A stretch of 5,853 bases of DNA, from assembly GCA_030635045.1 (NCBI GenBank), contig DAOVZP010000121.1:1-5853 (forward strand). The letters are read 5' to 3'. A program made the position numbers and the translations under genes. Of the stretch, positions 1 to 5,853 are shown in pieces (the first letter of the stretch is position 1; every line of letters starts with the position of its first letter). The notes below the pieces were generated by a model, which was not told where the DNA came from, did no database searches, and saw only the letters and a program-made list of their open reading frames with translations. This DNA comes from Bacteroidota bacterium. GTDB lineage: Bacteria > Bacteroidota > Bacteroidia > Bacteroidales > B18-G4.

Positions 1-1571
1 AGCACTACCTTCTCTACGTATGTATTGGTTTCCGTACGTATTTCCACAAAATACAATCCGGCCTCCAGCTCACTCAGGTCAAGTGTCTGAATAACGCTAT
101 TAGCAGGATGATGCGAAAGCACAGCCTGCCCGTTCACATTCCTGATAATGACCTGCTCAAGGCTTTCCGTTCCTCTTGCTTCAATGAACAGCTTCCCATT
201 GCTGGGGTTGGGATAGATCGAGAAAGCTTTCAGATCGGCTTCTTCATCTATTCCAAGTCCTCCAACGTGGATGTATTCTTCTTGAAGAAGTACATCTGCA
301 CCGTATTCGTTTATTACCGTCAGGCTAACATGGTATATACCCGGAGTGTTGTAAATGATCTCAGGAGGGTTTTGCTGGTTAGATTGATCCGGTGTTCCCC
401 CTTCGAATACCCAGGCCCACTCAGTTGGGTTATAGGTCGAGAGGTCAGAGAAGATCACCCCTTCACCTTCAAGGATCAGGGTCTGACTGGCAGAGAAATC
501 CGCCACCGGTGCATAATCCACATTGATAAAGTCGGTCATTGTCATGGTGTTCGATCCGGCCGGGTTGGTCACGGTAAGCTCCACAGTATACAGTCCGGGT
601 GTATCATAAGTTATCGGCGGTGGTTCCTGTAAACTGGATGTGGCCGGGTCACCACCATCAAAGGTCCATTCCCACGCCGTGGGGTTGCCGGCCGACTCAT
701 CAGTAAAGACAGCCCCGTAGCCGACCCCAACTGTGTTATCCTCTACAGTGAAATCTGCTGTTGGTTCAATATAGGTCGATTCTCCAACGTGGACGCCTAC
801 ACCTGTGATAACCTCGCCGGAAGCTTGATTTTCGATGAATGTCAGTACCTCGCAATTGCTCATAATATATCCTGAACCTGTAGCATCCCATGAGTATTCG
901 AGAGTTACCAGGCTTCCCTGGGTGGTGGGCTCCGTGATCAGATCACCCCATTGCCCCACAAAGGCTTCCCTGAAAGTATGTTTATGGGTATAAGAGCTGG
1001 ATCCACCGGATTGCTGCGAAACAAGATCGTTCTCAGCAAGCAGCACATAAACAGTGTTATCATCTGTCATATTATCAGTGTAATATATTTCTACAGTTAT
1101 GTTAAGCATTTGCGTCATAAAATCAAAAGTTGTTGAAAGCCCCATATTGGCCGGGGATGGCTCTGCCATTATACCATCGGCATAACCTGCCCACTGTGCA
1201 CGGCTCTGAAGGCGATCACCACCATAGATCCTTCGATTGATAAAGGAGCTCGGCATGAACCGGCCTGATCCACAATATGGTGTTGTATAAAAAGCGTTGG
1301 GATAGGTCCTTCTGAAATCCGGGTCGCCAGGATAAGGGGCAGTGTAACTGGAATTCGAAGGATGGTATGCAATACAGAATGCCCTGTAGGGATTGGCAGC
1401 AAGGATGCCCGCCATCACGACATGCCCTGCCGGGCAGTTAGGGCAGGATACACCCGTGAATTCTTCAAGGATGGCATTTTTGTCCAGCGGCTCGGTGCTG
1501 ACATAATTTTGTGCCATTATCGCGGATGTGATCAGGAGCAGGATTGTAAAAAGGATAGATTTAATTTTCAT
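1..1571 (-). CDS. Secreted Omp28-like protein with two PKD domains and type IX secretion sorting domain (3' end off window)
   Basis: Translating the minus strand from ATG at 1571-1569 gives 523 uninterrupted codons to the window edge. Residues 1-20 form a signal peptide: basic start MKIK, hydrophobic ILFTILLLI core, likely cut after SAIMA. Residues 34-50 read ILEEFTGVSCPNCPAGH; the EEFTG..C..CP.GH pattern with C43-x-x-C46 is typical of Bacteroidota Omp28-related proteins, which have a thioredoxin-like start. Two PKD domains follow at about 268-351 and 354-437, each with an NPT.W.W.F.GG core and a TPG.Y.V.LTV.N end. Residues 446-523 form a type A type IX sorting domain: FSIYPNPSNGKLFIE at 450-464, then strands ending GLYFVEIRTETNTYVEKVVL. 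That domain normally ends within a few residues, so very little is missing. The protein is expected to cross the outer membrane through the Por system and be surface-attached or released. Its biochemical role is unknown; the CxxC could be redox-active or structural. The start is chosen because it directly precedes the signal peptide. Confidence 0.9.
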   Translation of the reverse strand, partial: MKIKSILFTILLLITSAIMAQNYVSTEPLDKNAILEEFTGVSCPNCPAGHVVMAGILAANPYRAFCIAYHPSNSSYTAPYPGDPDFRRTYPNAFYTTPYCGSGRFMPSSFINRRIYGGDRLQSRAQWAGYADGIMAEPSPANMGLSTTFDFMTQMLNITVEIYYTDNMTDDNTVYVLLAENDLVSQQSGGSSSYTHKHTFREAFVGQWGDLITEPTTQGSLVTLEYSWDATGSGYIMSNCEVLTFIENQASGEVITGVGVHVGESTYIEPTADFTVEDNTVGVGYGAVFTDESAGNPTAWEWTFDGGDPATSSLQEPPPITYDTPGLYTVELTVTNPAGSNTMTMTDFINVDYAPVADFSASQTLILEGEGVIFSDLSTYNPTEWAWVFEGGTPDQSNQQNPPEIIYNTPGIYHVSLTVINEYGADVLLQEEYIHVGGLGIDEEADLKAFSIYPNPSNGKLFIEARGTESLEQVIIRNVNGQAVLSHHPANSVIQTLDLSELEAGLYFVEIRTETNTYVEKVV

Positions 1572-1598
1572 AGGAATATAGTTTAATATGTCTCTATG

Positions 1599-1606
1599 CA
1601 AATATA
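1599..1606 (-). promoter_or_regulatory. Candidate -7 element for the Omp28-like gene
   Basis: Read on the minus strand this octamer is TATATTTG, matching the Bacteroidota -7 consensus TAnnTTTG. It lies 27 bases upstream of the ATG at 1571, which would leave a short leader. No clear TTTG -33 element is found at the expected spacing, so the call rests on the octamer and its position alone. The region is AT-rich, so a chance match is possible. Confidence 0.4.
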
Positions 1607-1682
1607 ATGTTTAATGGCCGCTTTGTAAAGCATATTCCAAATAATATTTTCCTGTAAAGTCAATAAATCTAATTTATCTCAA

Positions 1683-1690
1683 TATATTTG
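1683..1690 (+). promoter_or_regulatory. Candidate -7 element for the PLP-enzyme gene
   Basis: TATATTTG matches the Bacteroidota -7 consensus TAnnTTTG and lies 37 bases before the ATG at 1728, allowing a leader of about 30 bases. There is no obvious TTTG -33 partner. It is the same octamer as the candidate for the divergent gene, so the 156-base gap 1572-1727 plausibly holds two back-to-back promoters. I see no riboswitch-like structure or ribosome binding site in this gap. Confidence 0.4.
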
Positions 1691-1727
1691 CAGCCGAATT
1701 AATTCAGCCAACTTAATAGATATTACA

Positions 1728-2909
1728 ATGAACATAAAAGACAAGGGGATCAACACCAAGCTGATCCATGCCGGCGGTTTCAAGGATCCGTTGGGAAGTG
1801 CAACCACACCCATTTATCAATCTTCGACATTCTCATTTGAGAGTGCGGACCATGGAGCACGCTGTTTTGCCGGGGAAAGTGATGGATATATCTATACGCG
1901 TATAGGAAATCCAACCATCGGTGAACTGGAAAAATCTGTTGCCGAACTTGAGAATGGCTATAACGGGATTGCTACTTCATCAGGGATGGGGGCTATTACC
2001 ACTGTATATATGTATTACCTGGGTGCGGGTGCCCATATGGTCAGCCATAATGCAGTTTATGGCCCTGCCAGGGGGGTGATGGAATCCCTCTTCTCTAAGT
2101 TTGGCGTCGAATATTCTTATGTCGATACCACCGACCTGGATCAGGTCAGGGCGGCAATTAAGCCAAATACGAAGCTGATCTATACTGAAACTCCTGCCAA
2201 CCCTACAATAGGGATCACAGACCTGAAGGCGCTTGCTGCGATTGCACATGAGCATAATCTCCCGCTTGTTGTCGACAATACATTTTGCAGCCCTTACCTG
2301 CAGCGGCCGCTTGACCTTGGAGCCGACATGGTAGTGCATTCCATGACCAAGTTTATCAATGGCCATGCCGATATTGTTGCGGGTATGATCGTTACTAAAA
2401 CCGAAGAGGACTATAAAGGTATCCGTCCGGTTATGGCCAACATGGGTTGCAACATGGATCCGCATCAGGCGTTTATGACTCGCAGGGGATTAAAGACGCT
2501 AGGGATCAGGATTGACCGTGCTCAGAAGAATGCTATAAAGGTGGCTGATTACCTGGATAAACACCCAAAGATCGAGTGGATCATGTATCCCGGCCTGGCA
2601 TCGCATCCGCAGCATGAACTTGTTGCTGAACAAATGGACGGCCCCGGAGCCATGATGAGCTTTGGTGTTAAGGGAGGATATGAGGCAGGTAAAAAGATGA
2701 TGGACCACGTTCAGTTGGCCCTGTTGGCTGTTTCACTTGGCGGTATTGAAACATTGATACAGCATCCGGCTTCTATGACACATTCTAAATTGTCGCCTGA
2801 AGCTAAAATGCAGGCCGGGATCAGCGATGAACTGGTTCGTTTGTCTATCGGTATAGAAGATGTTGATGATATCATTGCCGACCTGGAACAGGCCCTTACT
2901 CATGTTTAA
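1728..2909 (+). CDS. PLP-dependent Cys/Met metabolism enzyme, methionine gamma-lyase-like
   Basis: 393 residues, full length for the Cys/Met metabolism PLP family (about 380-400). These cytoplasmic enzymes cleave or form C-S bonds in methionine, cystathionine or homoserine derivatives. Visible motifs are Y56 and R58 in [10 protein letters not shown] (phosphate contacts from the partner subunit), SSGMGAI at 84-90, Y111 (stacks on the cofactor), D183 in VVDNTF, the PLP lysine K208 in HSMTKF, and R371 in LVRLSIG (substrate carboxylate). CFAGE (46-50) and QHPASMTH near the C-terminus resemble methionine gamma-lyase, which makes methanethiol, 2-oxobutanoate and ammonia. However, the catalytic-loop cysteine of that enzyme (Cys116 in Pseudomonas putida) is P113 here, and its Lys240-Asp241 pair aligns roughly with Ala-Asn. 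Cystathionine gamma-lyase or another trans-sulfuration activity is therefore possible. The family is certain; the substrate is not. The start fits the family's N-terminus, and the gene stands alone after a divergent promoter region. Confidence 0.93.
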   Translation: MNIKDKGINTKLIHAGGFKDPLGSATTPIYQSSTFSFESADHGARCFAGESDGYIYTRIGNPTIGELEKSVAELENGYNGIATSSGMGAITTVYMYYLGAGAHMVSHNAVYGPARGVMESLFSKFGVEYSYVDTTDLDQVRAAIKPNTKLIYTETPANPTIGITDLKALAAIAHEHNLPLVVDNTFCSPYLQRPLDLGADMVVHSMTKFINGHADIVAGMIVTKTEEDYKGIRPVMANMGCNMDPHQAFMTRRGLKTLGIRIDRAQKNAIKVADYLDKHPKIEWIMYPGLASHPQHELVAEQMDGPGAMMSFGVKGGYEAGKKMMDHVQLALLAVSLGGIETLIQHPASMTHSKLSPEAKMQAGISDELVRLSIGIEDVDDIIADLEQALTHV

Positions 2910-2927
2910 TTGCTATTCATTATAACA

Positions 2928-2955
2928 TCTTCCTTGCAGAGTGCTTCTTCCTTGC
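2928..2955 (+). repeat. Short direct repeat TCTTCCTTGC in the intergenic gap
   Basis: The 10-mer TCTTCCTTGC occurs at 2928-2937 and again at 2946-2955, with starts 18 bases apart, in the 81-base gap between the PLP enzyme and the patatin gene. Tandem sites of this kind can bind a regulator, but a chance duplication is equally plausible. The gap shows no strong terminator hairpin, so read-through from the upstream gene is possible. Confidence 0.3.
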
Positions 2956-2976
2956 TGAAAAATTGTATTTTTATTG

Positions 2977-2984
2977 TTGATTTG
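2977..2984 (+). promoter_or_regulatory. Weak -7-like element before the patatin gene
   Basis: TTGATTTG differs by one base from the Bacteroidota -7 consensus TAnnTTTG, and a TTG lies 22 bases upstream at 2952-2954. If used, transcription would begin at about 2990, almost on the annotated ATG at 2991. That would imply a leaderless message or use of the ATG at 3003. The motif is weak and the gene may instead be co-transcribed with the upstream enzyme gene. Confidence 0.2.
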
Positions 2985-2990
2985 TGATTA

Positions 2991-5297
2991 ATGATAAAAA
3001 GGATGTTTCATAGGGCTTTGATTATGTTGCTGCTTCTCATGTGTGCAGAGCAGGCCATGCCACAACGTGTTGCCCTGGTACTCAGTGGTGGCGGCGCGAA
3101 GGGCCTTTCGCACATAGGTGTGCTGAAAGCCCTGGAGGAATATGATATCCCGATCGATTATATTGTAGGAACATCCATGGGCGCTATCGTAGGAGGCTTG
3201 TATGCCAGCGGATATTCACCCGACACCATTGCAACGATCATGTCTTCTGAGAAATTCCAGCGTTGGTCGTCCGGAGCGGTACAAGATAAATATGCATATT
3301 ATTTCAAACAACAGGACCCCGATGCTTCCTGGATCACAATAAAATTCAATTATGACGATGTAACACGCAAGATCACCCCTAAAGTACCTATCACACTCAT
3401 CCCTCCATATGAAATGGATTTCGATGTGCTCGAACTGTATGCCTCGGCCAGTGCTGCAGCCGATTATGATTTTAACAATCTATTTGTTCCTTTTCGCTGT
3501 GTTGCTGCTGATATCGATTCCAACAAGATCATTGTGCTGGAAGATGGACAATTGGGGACTGCCATCCGGGCCTCCATGACCTTTCCGTTTTATTTTCAAC
3601 CGATCGAGATTGATGGAAAATTCCTTTTCGACGGGGGTATGTATAACAACTTTCCTTCCGATATAGCCAGAGAAGAGTTTTATCCTGATGTGATCATTGG
3701 CAGTAAAGCAGCAGGCAATTATGAATCAGCAGGTGGTGATGATATGGTATTGCAATTACAAAACATGTTGATGGCGCCTGCCGACTTTAGCCTTGATTCT
3801 TCATCCGGAATTCTGCTTGAGCATAAGTTGGATGACCGTGCAATTTTTGACTTTTCACGGGCAGATGAGTTGATAGATGCCGGATATCAGTCGGTAATTG
3901 AAAACCTTGGGGGCATTTATGATCTGGTGCCCAGAAGGATTGATGCCGGTGATGTGGCCCAACGAAGGAATGCATTCCTGGATAGAAAACCTCCCATACT
4001 AATTGATTCCATCCATATTGACGGGCTTAACAGGCCACAGGCAGAATATGTAAGAAGCCTGTTTAAACACAAGGACCAGCTGATTACCATTGAATCGGTT
4101 AAATTGCAATATTTTAAACTTATTGCTGATGATAAGATCAGTTCGATCTTTCCTGAGATCAGGTATAATACATTAACCGGCTATTATGATCTGTATCTTA
4201 ACATCAGAAAATCGGAGAACTTTGTCGGGTCCCTGGGGGGGAATATAAGTTCCGGAACAGCCAATACAGCATTCGTTGGTCTGGCATACCGCTATATGGG
4301 ACGCCAGGCCATGAGCTTGAAAACCAACCTTTACCTTGGAAGGTTCTATAATTCTTATTCGCTTGCCGGCCGCATCGATTTTCCCACGCAGCTGCCGTTT
4401 TTTATGGAATTGGGTTATATCTATAACAGTAAAAACTACTTCAGGAACTCAACCTATTTCTTTGATGATAAAACACCTTCTTTCCTGATCTGCAAGGAAA
4501 GCTATGGATACTTCGATCTGGGTATTCCTGCCTCACACAGGGGCAAGATGGTGCTTGGTCTTAACTATGGCGGGACGAGAGATGAGTATTATCAGAGCAA
4601 TGTTTTTGGCAGGGAAGACACTGCAGATATTACCAGGTTTGATATGATTTCACCACGCTGGATGTTTGAGCTTAATTCGCTGAACAGAAAGCAATTTGCG
4701 GATGCCGGTGTCAGGTTTTTGACTGAGATTCGCTATGTCGATGGCACAGAGATACATACACCCGGCAGCACATCAACAGAACCTGAAGAAAGTGAACATA
4801 AGCATTCGTGGGTGCAGCTGCGCTTGCTCTATGATAATTATTTCGAACACCTTGGCCCAGTGTCAGTAGGTTTCTACGGGGAATTATTGCTTTCCACCCA
4901 GGGCTTCTTCGATAACTATACCTCCAGTATTCTGGCTGCTCCTGCCTTTGAGCCTGTACTGGAAAGCAAAACACTTTTCCTCCCCAAGTACAGGGCGTAT
5001 AATTATGGTGCAGTAGGATTGAAATTTGTCGTAGATGTTTACCGAAAGATCGACTTCCGTATTGAGGGATACCTTTTCCAACCTTATCAGGAAATCCTTG
5101 CAGATGAAAATATGAAAGCAACCTATGGTAAGGAATTTGCTTACCGCTCTGTAATAGGGTCATCTTCAGTGGTTTGGCATAGTCCGCTCGGACCCTTGAG
5201 TGTTAGTGTTAACTATTATGACCGCAACAATGAAAAGTTTTCTGTTTTCTTCAATTTCGGCTACATCATTTTTAATTCCTCAATATCCAATGAGTAA
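2991..5297 (+). CDS. Patatin-like phospholipase with POTRA and outer-membrane beta-barrel (type Vd-like)
   Basis: 768 residues. Residues 1-24 form a signal peptide with the hydrophobic core ALIMLLLLM. Residues 26 to about 300 form a patatin domain: oxyanion-hole loop SGGGAKG (32-38), nucleophile S62 in GTSMG (60-64), and catalytic D214 in FDGGMYNNFP, so the Ser-Asp dyad is intact. Patatins hydrolyse acyl chains from phospholipids or other lipids. A single POTRA-like domain lies at about 336-407, starting ILIDSIHIDGL. The remainder, about 411-761, alternates aromatic and hydrophobic residues in paired strands such as SLKTNLYLGRFY and SVSVNYYDRN, as in BamA/TamA-type barrels. The last strand, FFNFGYIIF, ends at F761 with seven residues after it. 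The order patatin-POTRA-barrel matches type Vd proteins such as PlpD, and this form is common in Bacteroidota. It should sit in the outer membrane; which side the patatin domain faces cannot be seen. Start at 2991 is likely, but ATG at 3003 also leaves a complete signal peptide. Confidence 0.92.
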   Translation: MIKRMFHRALIMLLLLMCAEQAMPQRVALVLSGGGAKGLSHIGVLKALEEYDIPIDYIVGTSMGAIVGGLYASGYSPDTIATIMSSEKFQRWSSGAVQDKYAYYFKQQDPDASWITIKFNYDDVTRKITPKVPITLIPPYEMDFDVLELYASASAAADYDFNNLFVPFRCVAADIDSNKIIVLEDGQLGTAIRASMTFPFYFQPIEIDGKFLFDGGMYNNFPSDIAREEFYPDVIIGSKAAGNYESAGGDDMVLQLQNMLMAPADFSLDSSSGILLEHKLDDRAIFDFSRADELIDAGYQSVIENLGGIYDLVPRRIDAGDVAQRRNAFLDRKPPILIDSIHIDGLNRPQAEYVRSLFKHKDQLITIESVKLQYFKLIADDKISSIFPEIRYNTLTGYYDLYLNIRKSENFVGSLGGNISSGTANTAFVGLAYRYMGRQAMSLKTNLYLGRFYNSYSLAGRIDFPTQLPFFMELGYIYNSKNYFRNSTYFFDDKTPSFLICKESYGYFDLGIPASHRGKMVLGLNYGGTRDEYYQSNVFGREDTADITRFDMISPRWMFELNSLNRKQFADAGVRFLTEIRYVDGTEIHTPGSTSTEPEESEHKHSWVQLRLLYDNYFEHLGPVSVGFYGELLLSTQGFFDNYTSSILAAPAFEPVLESKTLFLPKYRAYNYGAVGLKFVVDVYRKIDFRIEGYLFQPYQEILADENMKATYGKEFAYRSVIGSSSVVWHSPLGPLSVSVNYYDRNNEKFSVFFNFGYIIFNSSISNE

Positions 5298-5310
5298 GCC
5301 CTGAGGACTG

Positions 5311-5345
5311 AAAATCTTTGCTTTTCATGCTGTTAAAAAGATTTT
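5311..5345 (+). terminator. Weak AT-rich hairpin after the patatin gene
   Basis: AAAATCTTT at 5311-5319 and AAAGATTTT at 5337-5345 are perfect 9-base inverted repeats around a 17-base loop, 13 bases after the patatin stop codon. The right arm ends in four T residues. The stem has only one G-C pair and the loop is long, so it is a weak terminator at best. Its right arm also overlaps the putative -33 element of the next promoter. Confidence 0.25.
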
Positions 5346-5372
5346 GCGAGATGTAAAATATTGTTATTTTTG
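5343..5372 (+). promoter_or_regulatory. Bacteroidota-type promoter for the repeat-protein gene
   Basis: TTTG at 5343-5346 and TATTTTTG at 5365-5372, separated by 18 bases, match the Bacteroidota -33 (TTTG) and -7 (TAnnTTTG) elements at their usual spacing. Transcription should start near 5378-5380, giving a leader of about 60 bases before the ATG at 5441. This is the best promoter match in the window. The leader has no Shine-Dalgarno motif, as expected in this phylum. Confidence 0.6.
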
Positions 5373-5440
5373 CAGTCCTTATTACATAAGGGAACCTAAC
5401 TAGTCTTTCATTAGACACATTTGAATAATGTCAATTGATT

Positions 5441-5764
5441 ATGGAAAAGAAGAAAGCTATCGATCAGAATCCGGATGAGGCTGTCAGCCCGGAGGAGAAC
5501 GTCCAGACTGTTGAAGAAACAACGTTGAAGAACGAAGAACCGAAGACCGAGGAACAGAAGACCGAGGAACCGAAGGCCGAGGAAGAGAAGACCGAGGAAC
5601 CGAAGACCGAAGAACTGAAGGCCGAGGAAGAGAAGACCGAGGAACCGAAGACCGAGGAACCGAAGACCGAGGAACCGAAGACTGAGGACCTGAAGGCCGA
5701 GGAAAAAGCGCCTGAGGTTGTGGAAGAAATACCTAAGACTGAAAAAAAAGGCGCCAGAGGCTGA
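5441..5764 (+). CDS. Lys/Glu/Pro-rich repeat protein, N-terminal part; frame breaks at 5742-5751
   Basis: ATG at 5441 opens a 107-codon frame ending at TGA 5762-5764; a TTG six bases earlier is in frame but a less likely start. After about 30 residues (MEKKKAIDQNPDEAVSPEEN then VQTVEETTLK) come eleven pentapeptides of the TEEPK type, then AEEK and a PKTEKK stretch. There is no signal peptide or membrane segment, so the product is probably cytoplasmic, disordered and highly charged. The last four residues, GARG, do not fit the composition. Skipping one base in the A8-GG tract restores Lys/Glu/Pro coding to the window edge, so this is very likely the N-terminal part of a longer gene with a frameshift, real or from sequencing. 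I do not recognise the family. Acidic low-complexity N-termini occur in Bacteroidota DUF349 proteins, among others, but the defining domain would lie outside the window. Confidence 0.6.
   Translation: MEKKKAIDQNPDEAVSPEENVQTVEETTLKNEEPKTEEQKTEEPKAEEEKTEEPKTEELKAEEEKTEEPKTEEPKTEEPKTEDLKAEEKAPEVVEEIPKTEKKGARG
5531..5707 (+). repeat. 15-bp coding minisatellite (TEEPK-type pentapeptides)
   Basis: Eleven 15-bp units run from 5531 to 5695 and a partial unit ends at 5707. They encode NEEPK, TEEQK, TEEPK, AEEEK, TEEPK, TEELK, AEEEK, three TEEPK and TEDLK, then AEEK. The commonest unit is accgaggaaccgaag. A longer 45-bp period is also present: the segments starting at 5576 and 5621 (AEEEK-TEEPK-TEE..) are nearly identical. 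Because the unit is a multiple of three, copy-number change would alter length without shifting the frame. Confidence 0.9.
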
Positions 5765-5853
5765 GAAAGAAGCACCGAAGTCTGAAGAAGAGACGCCAAA
5801 GTCTGAAGAAGAAACGCCAAAGACTGAAAAAAAAGCGCCTAAGGCTGAGAAAA
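5751..5853 (+). pseudogene. Continuation of the Lys/Glu/Pro repeat protein in the +1 frame (runs off window)
   Basis: From GCG at 5751 the +1 frame is open to the edge and reads APEAEKEAPKSEEE, then TPKSEEE, TPKTEKK, APKAEK. It contains the same KTEKKAP junction that the upstream frame would have without the break, and the same residues dominate. It therefore looks like the rest of the coding region, displaced by one extra base at 5742-5751. There is no start codon of its own. It is labelled pseudogene because the frame is interrupted as given; a sequencing error or slippage would make it part of an intact gene. Confidence 0.55.
5772..5853 (+). repeat. 21-bp coding repeat (TPKSEEE-type heptapeptides)
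   Basis: Units start at 5772, 5793, 5814 and 5835 (the last cut by the window edge), encoding APKSEEE, TPKSEEE, TPKTEKK and APKAEK in the +1 frame. The period changes from 15 bp upstream to 21 bp here, while the amino acid palette (Lys, Glu, Pro, Thr, Ala) stays the same. The third unit contains a second A8-G tract at 5827-5835. Confidence 0.75.

Noticed and set aside
108..632. Plus-strand 174-codon open frame
   Set aside because: It lies opposite the secreted protein's coding frame, which has recognisable PKD and sorting-domain motifs. The plus-strand translation has no recognisable features.
1572..1727. SAM or other sulfur-related riboswitch upstream of the PLP enzyme
   Set aside because: The leader after the likely promoter is only about 30 bases, AT-rich and without paired helices, too short for a known riboswitch.
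1980..2465. Minus-strand 161-codon open frame inside the PLP enzyme
   Set aside because: Antisense to a complete, motif-rich enzyme; no promoter or recognisable domain.
3030..3065. Lipoprotein signal (Cys18) in the patatin protein
   Set aside because: The residues before the cysteine (LLM) do not fit a good lipobox, and a barrel protein is expected to use signal peptidase I.
4711..5163. Minus-strand 150-codon open frame
   Set aside because: Antisense to the beta-barrel part of the patatin protein; no recognisable features.
5742..5764. Programmed -1 frameshift at the A-rich tract
   Set aside because: The -1 frame is open but encodes an Arg/Leu/Lys-rich stretch unlike the upstream repeat. 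The +1 frame, not the -1 frame, restores the Lys/Glu/Pro pattern.
5464..5820. Minus-strand serine/phenylalanine-rich 118-codon frame
   Set aside because: It is the reverse reading of the GAA/GAG-rich repeats, which contain no antisense stops by composition. Its spanning the frame break is a property of the repeat, not evidence of a gene.
5531..5853. CRISPR-like regular repeat
   Set aside because: Units of 15 and 21 bp are contiguous with no spacers and encode a periodic peptide.

Overview
The window looks like an ordinary chromosomal segment of a Bacteroidota bacterium, perhaps a Bacteroidales or Marinilabiliales relative; the genus cannot be told from this sequence. Four things support this: a secreted protein ending in a type IX secretion (Por) sorting domain, promoter-like TAnnTTTG octamers upstream of several genes, no Shine-Dalgarno motifs before the starts, and moderate GC content. 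I see no tRNA, rRNA, CRISPR array, insertion sequence or phage gene.

Left part (1-1571, minus strand): almost all of one secreted protein. It has a signal peptide, an Omp28-type N-terminal region with a CPNC motif, two PKD domains, and a type IX C-terminal domain that runs off the left edge a few codons before its stop. No complete ORF marks this gene because its stop lies outside the window; I read it by translating the reverse complement throughout.

Middle (1572-2909): a short AT-rich divergent promoter region separates that gene from a 393-residue PLP-dependent enzyme of the Cys/Met metabolism family. The enzyme most resembles methionine gamma-lyase but lacks the cysteine typical of that enzyme. 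Downstream, on the same strand after 81 bases, is a 768-residue patatin-POTRA-beta-barrel protein (2991-5297), an outer-membrane lipolytic protein with the plan of type Vd secretion proteins such as PlpD.

Right end (5298-5853): a weak hairpin and a good Bacteroidota promoter, then the start of a very acidic and basic Lys/Glu/Pro repeat protein. It is built first from 15-bp (TEEPK-like) and then from 21-bp (TPKSEEE-like) tandem repeats. The reading frame breaks at an A8-GG tract at 5742-5751, and the same type of repeat continues in the +1 frame to the window edge.

The genes do not form an obvious pathway. Two are cell-envelope or surface proteins, one is a cytoplasmic sulfur amino acid enzyme, and one is probably an intracellular low-complexity protein. 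I found no convincing new multi-gene system. The points most worth a second look are the frameshifted repeat gene, the altered active-site position of the lyase, and the domain plans of the two envelope proteins.
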